Assembly (NCBI GenBank): GCA_045629005.1
Contig: JAZQQJ010000016.1
Location: 1 to 28,820 of the forward strand
From: RGIG3528 sp045629005
Lineage (GTDB): Bacteria > Bacillota > Clostridia > Lachnospirales > Lachnospiraceae
DNA length: 28,820 nucleotides
Direction of reading: 5' to 3'
The notes below the pieces were generated by a model, which had not been told where the DNA came from, searched no databases, and saw only the letters and a list, made by a program, of their open reading frames with translations. The position numbers and the translations under genes were made by a program. Below are positions 14,217 through 21,009 of this stretch, one piece after another (positions within the stretch are counted from its first letter, which is position 1; every line of letters starts with the position of its first letter).

Positions 14217-14251
14217 GCTCATATCTAAGCCTATAAGCCTATGTTATGAGC
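14217..14251 (-). promoter_or_regulatory. Leader hairpin before the DUF2975-like gene
   Basis: GCTCATA (14217-14223) and TATGAGC (14245-14251) form a perfect 7-bp stem. On the minus-strand RNA the 5' arm overlaps the stop codon of the possible 12-aa leader peptide, so a ribosome terminating there would block the stem. Confidence 0.4.
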
Positions 14252-14282
14252 TCCTTATGCATATATTTGCTGATACGCCCAT
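14244..14282 (-). CDS. Possible 12-residue leader peptide
   Basis: An ATG at 14282 has a perfect AAGGAG (plus-strand CTCCTT, 14290-14295) exactly seven nt upstream and encodes MGVSANICIRSS before TAA. It lies within a 39-bp duplication whose second copy keeps AAGGAG but lacks the ATG. It is too short for statistical support. Confidence 0.3.
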   Translation of the reverse strand: MGVSANICIRSS

Positions 14283-14305
14283 TTATGAACTCCTTATGCA
14301 TATAT
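14251..14305. repeat. 39-bp direct duplication
   Basis: CTCCTTATGCATATATTT occurs at 14251 and 14290, 39 bp apart, in the leader between the second CPBP gene and the DUF2975-like gene. Confidence 0.75.
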
Positions 14306-14320
14306 TTCCGCACAAGTTCT

Positions 14321-14929
14321 CTATAAATTAATGCATGTAATGGCAAAGTTCATAATTCCGTGTGTAAGCCAGCTCGGAAGCACGGACCCGTCACATCGTT
14401 TCTCGTTCACCCAGCCCATATACCAGCCAATTGCGCCCGGAAGAACGGTCATGACGATTGTAACCAAAACTTTTCCGCTCGCGAGTCCAAAAGGAACACC
14501 ATGCATTAATCCAAACAACAACGCCTGTACAATATTGCCTGCAGTAAAGCCCCACTTTGAAGCAACTCTCTTAAGTATAAAACCTCTGAAAATGATTTCC
14601 TCCGAAAGAGCTGTTCGTATAAAGGCGTAGACAAAAGCTGCCGGAATGGCTTTCATTCCTTTTCCTGCAAACTGATTGCCCGCTGCGGTAATATCATCTG
14701 CAAAGAATGTTGTGACAACGTATGAACCACCTATGTAGCACGCACACACCAGAAGCGTGAGTAAAAATGTTTTCAGGCCTGATGATAAACACTTTACTTT
14801 CTTTAAACCTAAATACTTGAAAAGGTTTTCTTTCTTCCTTCCTGCAATGAGCCATACCAGAACCGGTATAAGGCTGAAAAGCAATAACTGTGAAAGTGCT
14901 CCGATGAGTTCATTGATGAAGATGTCCAT
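14321..14929 (-). CDS. CPBP (CAAX/Abi-type) intramembrane protease
   Basis: A 202-residue protein with about six to seven helices and the three CPBP motifs: SEEIIFRGFI (E110, E111, R115), FGLMHG (H143) and THGIMN (H190, N194). It is of normal size, without the extra external domain of the larger CPBP protein in the same cluster. The ATG at 14929 is chosen because AAGGAGA lies seven nt before it; the longer frame to 15016 runs through hairpins of the leader. It is upstream of the DUF2975-like/XRE pair on the same strand. A strong promoter lies at 15059-15087. Peptide processing or immunity to a peptide is possible; no bacteriocin gene is visible nearby. Confidence 0.9.
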   Translation of the reverse strand: MDIFINELIGALSQLLLFSLIPVLVWLIAGRKKENLFKYLGLKKVKCLSSGLKTFLLTLLVCACYIGGSYVVTTFFADDITAAGNQFAGKGMKAIPAAFVYAFIRTALSEEIIFRGFILKRVASKWGFTAGNIVQALLFGLMHGVPFGLASGKVLVTIVMTVLPGAIGWYMGWVNEKRCDGSVLPSWLTHGIMNFAITCINL

Positions 14930-14970
14930 AACCATATCTCCTTGCATTTTATTGCCGACTGCGTTTTGGT

Positions 14971-15017
14971 AGTGATGCTTATCACTTACTGCGTTTTTGA
15001 TAGTGATGCTTGTCACT
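14971..15017. promoter_or_regulatory. Duplicated palindrome in the leader of the second CPBP gene
   Basis: AGTGATGCTTATCACT (14971-14986) and AGTGATGCTTGTCACT (15002-15017) are palindromes 31 bp apart, about three helical turns. A third half-site (TATCACTT, 15075-15082) falls in the promoter spacer and -35 edge. They could be operators or RNA hairpins in the 5' leader. Confidence 0.5.
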
Positions 15018-15058
15018 TACCACGTTTTTGTTATCGGCTGTTGTTTGTTTATGTGCAC

Positions 15059-15087
15059 ATATTACACCCTAATTTATCACTTGTCAA
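15059..15087 (-). promoter_or_regulatory. Strong promoter of the second CPBP gene
   Basis: On the minus strand, TTGACA (15087-15082), a 17-bp spacer ending in GTG and TAATAT (15064-15059). The start would be near 15052, giving a leader of about 120 nt that contains the duplicated palindromes. Confidence 0.8.
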
Positions 15088-15149
15088 CTACTTTTTAATG
15101 TTTTTCGATAAATAATTTATGTTTTTGCTTTTTAAGGAGGGTAGCAGCA

Positions 15150-15278
15150 GACAGCTGCTCATTGCTCAACTCATTGCTCGACTCATTGCTCAACTCGTTT
15201 GCTCAACTCATTGCTCGACTCGTTTGCTCAACTCATTACTCGACTTATTGCTCAACTCATTTGCTCATATGCTCATTT
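15150..15278. repeat. 12-13-bp simple tandem repeat (TTGCTCAACTCA)
   Basis: About nine copies of a 12-13-bp unit alternating between ATTGCTCAACTC and ATTGCTCGACTC, some with one extra base, decaying to the right. It lies in the 830-bp gene-free gap between the second CPBP promoter and the VanZ-like gene. No gene is supported here. Confidence 0.85.
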
Positions 15279-15352
15279 GTTCCGATGTTTGCTCCGATAT
15301 TCATCCTTTATTATCCATAAAGGCTACAGTCGGCTTCAGAAGGTACTACGAC

Positions 15353-15395
15353 TATGGCCAAATTAGCATTTTACTTGCTTTTATCCGTAAGTGTT
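15353..15395. repeat. Decayed copy of the TTATCCGTA stem-loop family
   Basis: AATTAGCATTTTACTTGC followed by TTTTATCCGTAAG matches the loop and right arm of the unit at 28621-28820; the left arm is degenerate (TATGGCCAAA). Confidence 0.55.
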
Positions 15396-15405
15396 TATGA
15401 TAGCA

Positions 15406-15444
15406 CTACTGATAAAAAAGCCATACAGGCCTTTTTATCAGTAG
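15406..15444. terminator. Strong isolated hairpin
   Basis: CTACTGATAAAAA (15406-15418) pairs perfectly with TTTTTATCAGTAG (15432-15444); after one A-C mismatch GCC/GGC extends the stem around a 5-nt loop. It resembles a bidirectional terminator, but no gene ends directly beside it on either strand. Confidence 0.6.
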
Positions 15445-15468
15445 GGACTTGATATAAATTTGCTACTT

Positions 15469-15694
15469 GACGAGCTATTTTTGAAAAAGTGGAAAAAGAC
15501 TCGTCATTTTTTTGTCTTCAAGTACGGGATTGACGAGCTATTTTTGAAAAAATGAAAAAAGACTCGTCTTTTTTTTGTCTTCAAATATGGGATTGACGAG
15601 CTGTTTTTGAAAAAATGAAATTTGACTCGTCATCTTCGCGTTTTCTAACAAAAGATTGACGAGCTGTTTTTAAAAAAATGAAAAAAGGCTCGTC
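15469..15694. repeat. 63-bp tandem stem-loop array, GACGAG family
   Basis: Four units with GACGAG at 15469, 15532, 15595 and 15658, exactly 63 bp apart. Each has GACGAG and CTCGTC (the first half-sites of a stem, extended by T-run/A-run pairing) spanning 37 nt, then a 26-bp spacer. Spacers diverge more than the stems; unit 3 is the most different. All six frames are interrupted, so it is not coding. Confidence 0.9.
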
Positions 15695-15764
15695 ACACAG
15701 CTCATGGCGTCCTACTTTTCCTTGAAAGTTGGCAATAATATTCAAACATTGGCCAAACAAAATG

Positions 15765-15789
15765 GCCCGGCGGGTGTTATCCGCCGGGC
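15765..15789 (-). terminator. GC-rich terminator of the VanZ-like gene
   Basis: GCCCGGCGG (15765-15773) and CCGCCGGGC (15781-15789) form a perfect 9-bp stem with a 7-nt loop. On the minus strand it is followed by CATTTTGTTTGG. It is separated from the VanZ stop by a 51-bp duplication. Confidence 0.8.
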
Positions 15790-15795
15790 TTGTAG

Positions 15796-15915
15796 TCCTT
15801 TACTTGCTTATCTAACTTGAATTAATCTGCGTTCTTGTGTTCGCGTTCCTTTACTTGCTTAGCTAACTTGAATTAATCTGCGTTCCTGTGTTCGCGTTCC
15901 TTTACTTGCTTACCG
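15796..15915. repeat. 51-bp tandem repeat after the VanZ-like gene
   Basis: TCCTTTACTTGCTTA begins at 15796, 15847 and 15898, exactly 51 bp apart; two full units (with TAACTTGAATTAATCTGCGTT) and a partial one. It fills the space between the VanZ stop codon and its terminator, so it would be transcribed as 3' UTR. Confidence 0.85.
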
Positions 15916-15919
15916 TAAC

Positions 15920-16486
15920 TTATACTCTCTCCATCAATAATTTGCGCTTCCTTGCTCCGCGTCCCCTCGCATTCTTAATTCCGAAGTATATAAGCGCACC
16001 GATTGCTGCTCCTGCTGTGTTGAGGATGAGATCGTCCACGTCACTGCATCTGTCATAGAAAGGCAGCTGCGTAAGTTCGATAAAAAGCGTGTACCCAAAG
16101 CCGGCAAGAATTGTCTTACCGACATTGTCCAGCTTTTTAAAGCAGGCGGGCCAAATGATACCAACAGGTATAAACATTGCAATATTACCGATGATGTTAA
16201 TCTGCCATCCGGAATAAATGTCGAAAAGATGCACAATGGGCACTAGGTTAATCCGGAGCGGGACAAGCTTCGAGGAATCAAACACAAGCGGCGCAATTTT
16301 ACCGTCCACGTGCTCCAGCGGGAAATATACCATTCTGGAAATTACAACAATACAAATATATACAAGTATGAGCTGCAATTCCCTTTTATAAGAAAAGAGA
16401 GCGGTCGTAAAATTGACGATAATACGAACGGCCAGCCATATTGCTGTAATTGCCAAAACCATTTCTAAAAAAGTCACTTCAAACAT
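15920..16486 (-). CDS. VanZ-like membrane protein
   Basis: A 188-residue protein with five hydrophobic segments. It carries the VanZ family pattern: INLVPIVHLFD, then NIIGNIAMFIPVGIIWP, and finally LFIELTQLPFYDRCSDVDDLILNTAGAAIGALIYF. VanZ of Tn1546 raises teicoplanin resistance; chromosomal homologues are common in Firmicutes and mostly of unknown role, so resistance should not be assumed. AGGAG lies six nt before the ATG. It is a single-gene unit with a GC-rich terminator. Confidence 0.88.
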   Translation of the reverse strand: MFEVTFLEMVLAITAIWLAVRIIVNFTTALFSYKRELQLILVYICIVVISRMVYFPLEHVDGKIAPLVFDSSKLVPLRINLVPIVHLFDIYSGWQINIIGNIAMFIPVGIIWPACFKKLDNVGKTILAGFGYTLFIELTQLPFYDRCSDVDDLILNTAGAAIGALIYFGIKNARGRGARKRKLLMERV

Positions 16487-16612
16487 ATAGTACTCCTAAA
16501 GTAAATCTTCAACCATTTCCGGATTCTCACGCATGTCCCAACGCTTTTAACTCATACCATTCAAGTTTTCACGATTTTCTCTCAGTTTCGCACGCATGCT
16601 TGAGCCTCCTGC

Positions 16613-16690
16613 ACTCATCTCCGATTTAACGCACACCGCTCAGACACTCTCACTCATCTCCGGTTTTATGCACACCGCTCAGATTATCTC
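16613..16690. repeat. 39-bp direct duplication between the VanZ and zinc-ribbon genes
   Basis: ACTCATCTCCG followed 12-15 bp later by GCACACCGCTCAGA occurs at 16613 and 16652, 39 bp apart. The rest of the 240-bp gap (16487-16728) holds no supported gene. Confidence 0.7.
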
Positions 16691-16728
16691 ACACAACTTT
16701 TGTTACCTTTATTTCCGAGCTTTTTACA

Positions 16729-17052
16729 TCAAATCTTTGTACCGCATTTCATGCAGAACTTCGAGGTTGCATCAAGCTTATTTCCGCAATTCATACAGAA
16801 TTTGGGTCTTGTCTTGATGGGCAGGAACAAACGCTCCATGCTGTTGTCTTCCGTCGCAAGAATGTCTATCTCGCCATCGGGGAATGTCAGAAAGTAATTC
16901 CAGCCGCCGGCAGTAAACTGACCATCGAAAATTGCAGCCATTGCAAGCATTTCAGGCTTTGCAAAGATGTTGTCATCGCCAACGTATTTCCACTGTGAGG
17001 TATTCTTAGAGGCATCTTCAACAGCATCTTTAAATAACTTATATCCTTCCAT
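16729..17052 (-). CDS. Zinc-ribbon hypothetical protein
   Basis: A 107-residue soluble protein. The last 22 residues form a zinc ribbon (C86-x2-C89 and C100-x2-C103, CMNCGNKLDATSKFCMKCG). The first ~80 residues are an unrecognised alpha/beta domain containing WKYVGDDNIFAKPEMLAMAAIF and a GGWNYFLTFPDG strand. AAGGAGGA precedes the ATG. It stands alone between repeats. No function can be assigned. Confidence 0.75.
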   Translation of the reverse strand: MEGYKLFKDAVEDASKNTSQWKYVGDDNIFAKPEMLAMAAIFDGQFTAGGWNYFLTFPDGEIDILATEDNSMERLFLPIKTRPKFCMNCGNKLDATSKFCMKCGTKI

Positions 17053-17111
17053 ATTTCCTCCTTACAAACTTATGTATTTAACACTCCACCTCCAAAAAAG
17101 CGATGGGGGGG

Positions 17112-17345
17112 GAGGGTACATAAATCGCTTGTTTTCCTTGTTTTCTGTAACTTTCATGCTTCAGAACAGCCACAAAGGTTACATAAATCACTTACTTTCC
17201 TTGTTTTCTGTAACCTTCAAGCGTTGGAAAAGCCACCAGGGTTACATAAATCACTTACTTTCCTTGTTTTCTGTAACCTTCAGGCTTCAGAGCAGCCACA
17301 AAGGTTACATAAATCGCTTGTTTTCTTTATTTTATGTAACCTTCA
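17112..17345. repeat. 63-bp tandem stem-loop array, GGTTACA family
   Basis: Four units with ACATAAATC at 17118, 17181, 17244 and 17307, exactly 63 bp apart. Each pairs GGTTACA (GGGTACA in the first) with TGTAACC 39 nt later, followed by a 24-bp spacer. The spacers alternate: units 1 and 3 have GCTTCAGAACAGCCACAAA-like spacers, units 2 and 4 GTTGGAA-like spacers, so a 126-bp dimer is also visible. It fills most of the 400-bp gap between the 947-aa gene's stop and the zinc-ribbon gene. Confidence 0.9.
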
Positions 17346-17452
17346 AGTGTTGGAAGGAGTCAAGTCCTTACCAACGTATGGCTCTCCATGTGCATTCCGA
17401 TTTTCCTGCAGGCCCTACGTGCGCATTACTCGTGCGCATTTATCATGCGCAA

Positions 17453-20296
17453 TTAATTCTCACCGGAAATCTGTTTTCCAATCTCATCGTAAGCGTCAAA
17501 TACACCGTCTGTTGCTGTTTTTGCAAGATCTCCCGCAACCGTTGCGGCTGCCTCCACAGCCTGCTCTGCATGAAGATTATTGACATATGTAATGAGTCTC
17601 ATGTCGCGAAGAGCACGCTCTCCTGCAGGGGAAATGTTTCCTCTTGATACGGCATGTCCAATCTGGGCCATGTCCTTATGAAGCGTCTCTTTCGTAATAT
17701 TTTTCTGATTATCACCAAGGGCACTGCCGATTTTATCGATAACGCCTTTGACTGCGCCCTTTGTTGCTTTTTCACCGGCTCCTTCAAAGAAGTCCTTGCC
17801 ATCATAAAGATTCTGCATGCCGCCCTTAAAGACTTCACTTCCAACGTTGGAGCAAATCTGCCAGCCCTTACCGCCAAGTGCGTCCTGAGTGATGTCAGCC
17901 AGCGAGTCAAAGCCTGCCATTGCAAATGCGGCAGGGATGTCCTTCTTAAGCGGATCGTCGGAATTGACAGCCTCACTAAGTCTTGTGGCCATGTTCTTGC
18001 CGATTGTATATCCTTTCTTAATGCCCTGGCCTACAGTTCCGGTCATATTGGCAAGCACATCAACGCCTGTATCTGCAGCGACCTGGACAACCTCTGCACC
18101 TGTAACGGCTTTATCGAACATTTCCGCTCTGTCCTCGTAGAACTTCGCGCTTTCCTCGTTCTGCTCCTGCTTCTTGCCAATGGCTTCCTTCAGGCCTTCC
18201 TTATCGCCTTCTTCCACGCCGTACTTTATTTCAAGCTTGTCGTTGTAAAGTTCGCGTTTAAGTGTTTCTTCGTTCTTAGCCTTTTCAGCAGAATACTCAA
18301 CTGCTCCCTGTGAAAGCTTTTGATTGTCCTCACGCTGCTTATTGATTGCCTCGTTTGCCACTGCCTGGTCCTGTCTAATCACATCAGCGTTTTCGGCACG
18401 ACTGCCTATTGACTCAGCAAGCTCCGTTTCTGTATATGTAGCACCTGTCATTGGATTTGTATATGTACCATCACCGTTTGCTTTGTATAATCTCTTTTCA
18501 CCTGTTGCGGGATCTGTAACATTCAAATCACCATCCGCATCACGTGTAATATAACCGTCAAGCCCGCCGAAACCGGAGTTTCCTGCTGTTGCACCGGACG
18601 ATTCTGCACCTGCTGCGCCCGCCCCGGTCGCTGCTCCTGTTCCTGCTCCTACCGTGCCTGCTGCGCCTGCTCCTGCCGCTGCTCCTATTCCTGCAGCCAC
18701 TGCTCCGCCTGCTGCACCTGCAAGTCCGCCGAGTATTGCTGTTAATGCTGCGGCAGCAAGCTTACCGGCTGTGCTCTTGGGTAAGCCCTCATTGCCATCG
18801 TCTGTATCATAATCACGATCATCGTCATCATCAAAGCCGAAGCTGCTTGAATGATTATTTGAGAAGTCTCCGGAGGAGGAATCGTTTTTCGCGGTATCCT
18901 TCTTTCCGTCAGACTTCGGAAGTACTCTATCCACTTCAAGATACATGCTTAAGCTGCCCGAATCGCCGGGGATAACAAATAATACAAATAGCTTGTCACC
19001 ATCAACGTACCATTTGCCCTTAATATCAGCGCCGCTCAGCTTATTTGTTACTTCGCCGTTCTTATAAGGCTCATCCGGAGTAGTAAGTCCATAAACAAGA
19101 TTTTCGGTTCCTCTCACTGTGGCCTGAACCTTTGAGGACTCAAAAACAATATCCGTAAACTCAAGCTCAAACTTATAGCTTACGTTATACATATTCATAC
19201 TGTAATCGATATAATCGCCCTTTTTGCCGTTTGTATAGCAGCTTGCAAAGCCGTCAACCGTAAGCTTGCACTTATCACCGCCCTTGTAAATATCGACCGT
19301 TGAAAGGTTATTGCTGCCAATATTTGCGCTGTTTATAGGACACCCATACATTTCGGAATCGAGGAAATTATCAAGGAAGGATGATGTTGCCTTGCCAAAG
19401 CCGACTCTGACGGCATCGACGCAGTCCGCAACCTGATTTGCCGAGCCGACGGCACCGCTTGTATTGCCCGAAAGGAGGTCCGTAAGGCCGGGGCACTGCT
19501 TTGCACTGTACCAGTCCGCTGCAAGAACATCACTGCCTGAAACCGCCGCAACAGAAGGAAGCAGGAACATAATAATCATCGCAGCAGCCGCTGCCTTCGT
19601 TCCCTTGCCGCCAATAATCGATGCGACAATACCTGCCACAACAAGAACAGCTCCGATAATAACAAGCACAAGGGAGTTTCTTATAAATGTAAGGGCAAAA
19701 CCAAGCGCAAATCCCATAGAAAAGCCTGTAAGCACGCGGCTGACAGACATTTTGGAAGGTGCCTTGCCCTTTGAAAGCTTATTTAAAATGCCAAAACCGA
19801 TGTTAAAGAGAAGGCCATTCTGCTTGCCGGCTGCAGAAACAACAGTTACCGCTCCGACAAGACCGATGATGCAGTTTTGTACATCTGACGTAATATTAAA
19901 GAACCAGTAAAGAAGAAGACCTACTCCGCCTGCCGTAACGAAAGGCCCTGCCGCAGCAAGCCCGCCCGCTGCCGATAACTTCAGAACGCCCTTCAGACCA
20001 TCTGCACTGAAAAGCTTCTTTTTATCGGCAATTGCAAAAACAACAGCATTAATAAATGCTGCAAATACAGCTTTTCCGAAGATTCCGCCAAGGGCTCCGA
20101 AAAAACCGCCATACATTCCGCCGTTAGAATACGTTAATCCGCATAAAAAACGTAAAATCGGTCCACCGATATTAAATGCCGATAGCATCGAGAACAAAAG
20201 CCATATGACCACGATAATGATCGTAGGCAAAAGTTTCACGGGGTGTTTAAGCAGTTCTTTAAAACCATCACTCAACTGTTTAGAAATGTTTTTCAT
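17453..20296 (-). CDS. Large multi-domain membrane protein of unknown function
   Basis: A 947-residue protein. Residues 1-255 hold about seven to eight membrane segments, rich in Gly and Ala. Residues about 256-465 are an external domain with cysteines, YSAKQCPGLTDLLSG and repeated beta strands. Residues about 466-505 are a Ser/Asp-rich linker. Residues about 508-575 are a Gly/Ala region with glycine-zipper spacing. Residues about 580-620 contain a repeat-like motif (ADGDLNVTDPATGEKRLY, DGTYTNPMTGATYTE). Residues about 620-730 are coiled-coil-like, and the C-terminal third is Gly/Ala-rich and helical (GAEVVQVAADTGVDVL, KATKGAVKGVIDKIGS). Glycine zippers and such helices recall the pretoxin regions of polymorphic toxins, but no toxin domain is recognisable. 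GGAGGGCG precedes the ATG. It is a single-gene unit. Confidence 0.8.
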   Translation of the reverse strand: MKNISKQLSDGFKELLKHPVKLLPTIIIVVIWLLFSMLSAFNIGGPILRFLCGLTYSNGGMYGGFFGALGGIFGKAVFAAFINAVVFAIADKKKLFSADGLKGVLKLSAAGGLAAAGPFVTAGGVGLLLYWFFNITSDVQNCIIGLVGAVTVVSAAGKQNGLLFNIGFGILNKLSKGKAPSKMSVSRVLTGFSMGFALGFALTFIRNSLVLVIIGAVLVVAGIVASIIGGKGTKAAAAAMIIMFLLPSVAAVSGSDVLAADWYSAKQCPGLTDLLSGNTSGAVGSANQVADCVDAVRVGFGKATSSFLDNFLDSEMYGCPINSANIGSNNLSTVDIYKGGDKCKLTVDGFASCYTNGKKGDYIDYSMNMYNVSYKFELEFTDIVFESSKVQATVRGTENLVYGLTTPDEPYKNGEVTNKLSGADIKGKWYVDGDKLFVLFVIPGDSGSLSMYLEVDRVLPKSDGKKDTAKNDSSSGDFSNNHSSSFGFDDDDDRDYDTDDGNEGLPKSTAGKLAAAALTAILGGLAGAAGGAVAAGIGAAAGAGAAGTVGAGTGAATGAGAAGAESSGATAGNSGFGGLDGYITRDADGDLNVTDPATGEKRLYKANGDGTYTNPMTGATYTETELAESIGSRAENADVIRQDQAVANEAINKQREDNQKLSQGAVEYSAEKAKNEETLKRELYNDKLEIKYGVEEGDKEGLKEAIGKKQEQNEESAKFYEDRAEMFDKAVTGAEVVQVAADTGVDVLANMTGTVGQGIKKGYTIGKNMATRLSEAVNSDDPLKKDIPAAFAMAGFDSLADITQDALGGKGWQICSNVGSEVFKGGMQNLYDGKDFFEGAGEKATKGAVKGVIDKIGSALGDNQKNITKETLHKDMAQIGHAVSRGNISPAGERALRDMRLITYVNNLHAEQAVEAAATVAGDLAKTATDGVFDAYDEIGKQISGEN

Positions 20297-20361
20297 TCGC
20301 CCTCCAAAAATACACTTTAGTTCATATTCGTAATTGCCTAATAACGCAACGTGAACTACAT

Positions 20362-20378
20362 CGGTAATTGAATTACCG
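20362..20378. promoter_or_regulatory. Perfect palindrome in the leader of the 947-aa gene
   Basis: CGGTAAT-TGA-ATTACCG, about 25-40 bp downstream of the -10 box. A further half-site (CGTAATTG) lies near 20330. The position suits a repressor that blocks elongation or start. Confidence 0.4.
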
Positions 20379-20400
20379 AGGATTCTCGCTTGTTATTCTA

Positions 20401-20429
20401 ATTTTATATGAGAAACAATGACATTTCAA
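20401..20429 (-). promoter_or_regulatory. Promoter of the 947-aa gene
   Basis: On the minus strand, TTGAAA (20429-20424), a 17-bp spacer and TAAAAT (20406-20401), about 100 nt before the ATG. Confidence 0.6.
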
Positions 20430-20512
20430 CATAAAATTAACCTGCCTGCTCCGCACCGTTTTATGTTTTTCGAATGAATTATCTTACCAAATTCGAATTA
20501 AGCAAGTTCGCG

Positions 20513-20653
20513 TTAGGTACAGACAGCAATTTTCAGCGTTCTGTACCTAGAATTTTGCTGCCGTTAGGTACAGACAGCAATTTTCAGCGTTCTGTACCTA
20601 GAATTTTGCCGCCGTTAGGTACAGCATGCAAATTTTCGCGTTCTGTACCTAGA
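20513..20653. repeat. 51-bp tandem stem-loop array, TTAGGTAC family, locus 2
   Basis: Three units start at 20513, 20564 and 20615, exactly 51 bp apart. Arms TTAGGTACAGA and TCTGTACCTAGA span 38 nt and enclose a loop (CAGCAATTTTCAGCG) kept in the first two copies and changed in the third, where the arm is shortened (TTAGGTACAG). It is the same family and period as 1-220. It lies between the 947-aa gene promoter and the terminator of the Dabb operon. Confidence 0.92.
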
Positions 20654-20655
20654 AA

Positions 20656-20686
20656 AAAGAGGCGGCCCCACGGAACCGCCCTCTTT
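20656..20686 (-). terminator. Terminator of the 889-aa / hydrolase / GT2 / Dabb operon
   Basis: AAAGAGGCGG (20656-20665) pairs with CCGCCCTCTTT (20676-20686) with one bulged base. On the minus strand it is followed by a run of T. It starts directly after the Dabb stop codon and abuts the last stem-loop of the TTAGGTAC array. Confidence 0.88.
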
Positions 20687-20687
20687 A

Positions 20688-20990
20688 TTATGCCTCGTAA
20701 TTAATGCACATTCTCACATCTGTAAACGGTCTGACCTTCTCATCAGCAACCTTGACGTGCTCAGGATTAACGCCATAGCCCCACAGTGCTTCCTCTGTTT
20801 CAAAGCTCGAATCAAGCATAACATCGGCGTTTGACTTGTCAAGGGCGTCTGTAATGACCTTAATTTCAATCATTCCGGGTATTTTTCCATCAAGGCCTTC
20901 AAGCCCGCTCTTAATCCCTGCCTTGATTTCAGCCTTCTCAGCCTCAGAATATCCACTTTTAAGTGACCATAAAATAACATGTTTAATCAT
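20688..20990 (-). CDS. Dabb (stress-responsive alpha/beta barrel) protein
   Basis: A 100-residue protein with the ferredoxin-like Dabb pattern: MIKHVILWSLKSG, then GLEGLDGKIPGMIEIKV, DVMLDSSFETEEALWGY, and HVKVADEKVRPFTDVRMCINYE. Such proteins form dimeric barrels; some act as small enzymes, most have no known role. The ATG at 20990 has AGGAGG nine nt upstream; the longer frame overlaps the GT2 gene and lacks a site. It is the last gene of a four-gene operon, 19 nt after the glycosyltransferase. Confidence 0.9.
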   Translation of the reverse strand: MIKHVILWSLKSGYSEAEKAEIKAGIKSGLEGLDGKIPGMIEIKVITDALDKSNADVMLDSSFETEEALWGYGVNPEHVKVADEKVRPFTDVRMCINYEA

Positions 20991-21009
20991 AATAATGTGC
21001 CTCCTGAAT

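Noticed and set aside
15119..15400. Plus-strand 93-aa frame over the 12-bp repeats
   Set aside because: Low-complexity Leu/Ala/Ser translation of a simple repeat with no protein-like character. An AAGGAGG by chance lies inside the frame, not before it.
15920..16486. VanZ-like gene as a glycopeptide-resistance determinant
   Set aside because: No vanS/R/H/A/X genes nearby; chromosomal VanZ-like proteins are common and mostly unrelated to resistance.
16967..17647. Plus-strand 226-aa frame with a 21-residue peptide repeat (YINHLLSLFSVTFK)
   Set aside because: It arises because the 63-bp period is a multiple of three. It has no ribosome binding site, overlaps the 947-aa gene, and the other 63-bp arrays have no open frame.
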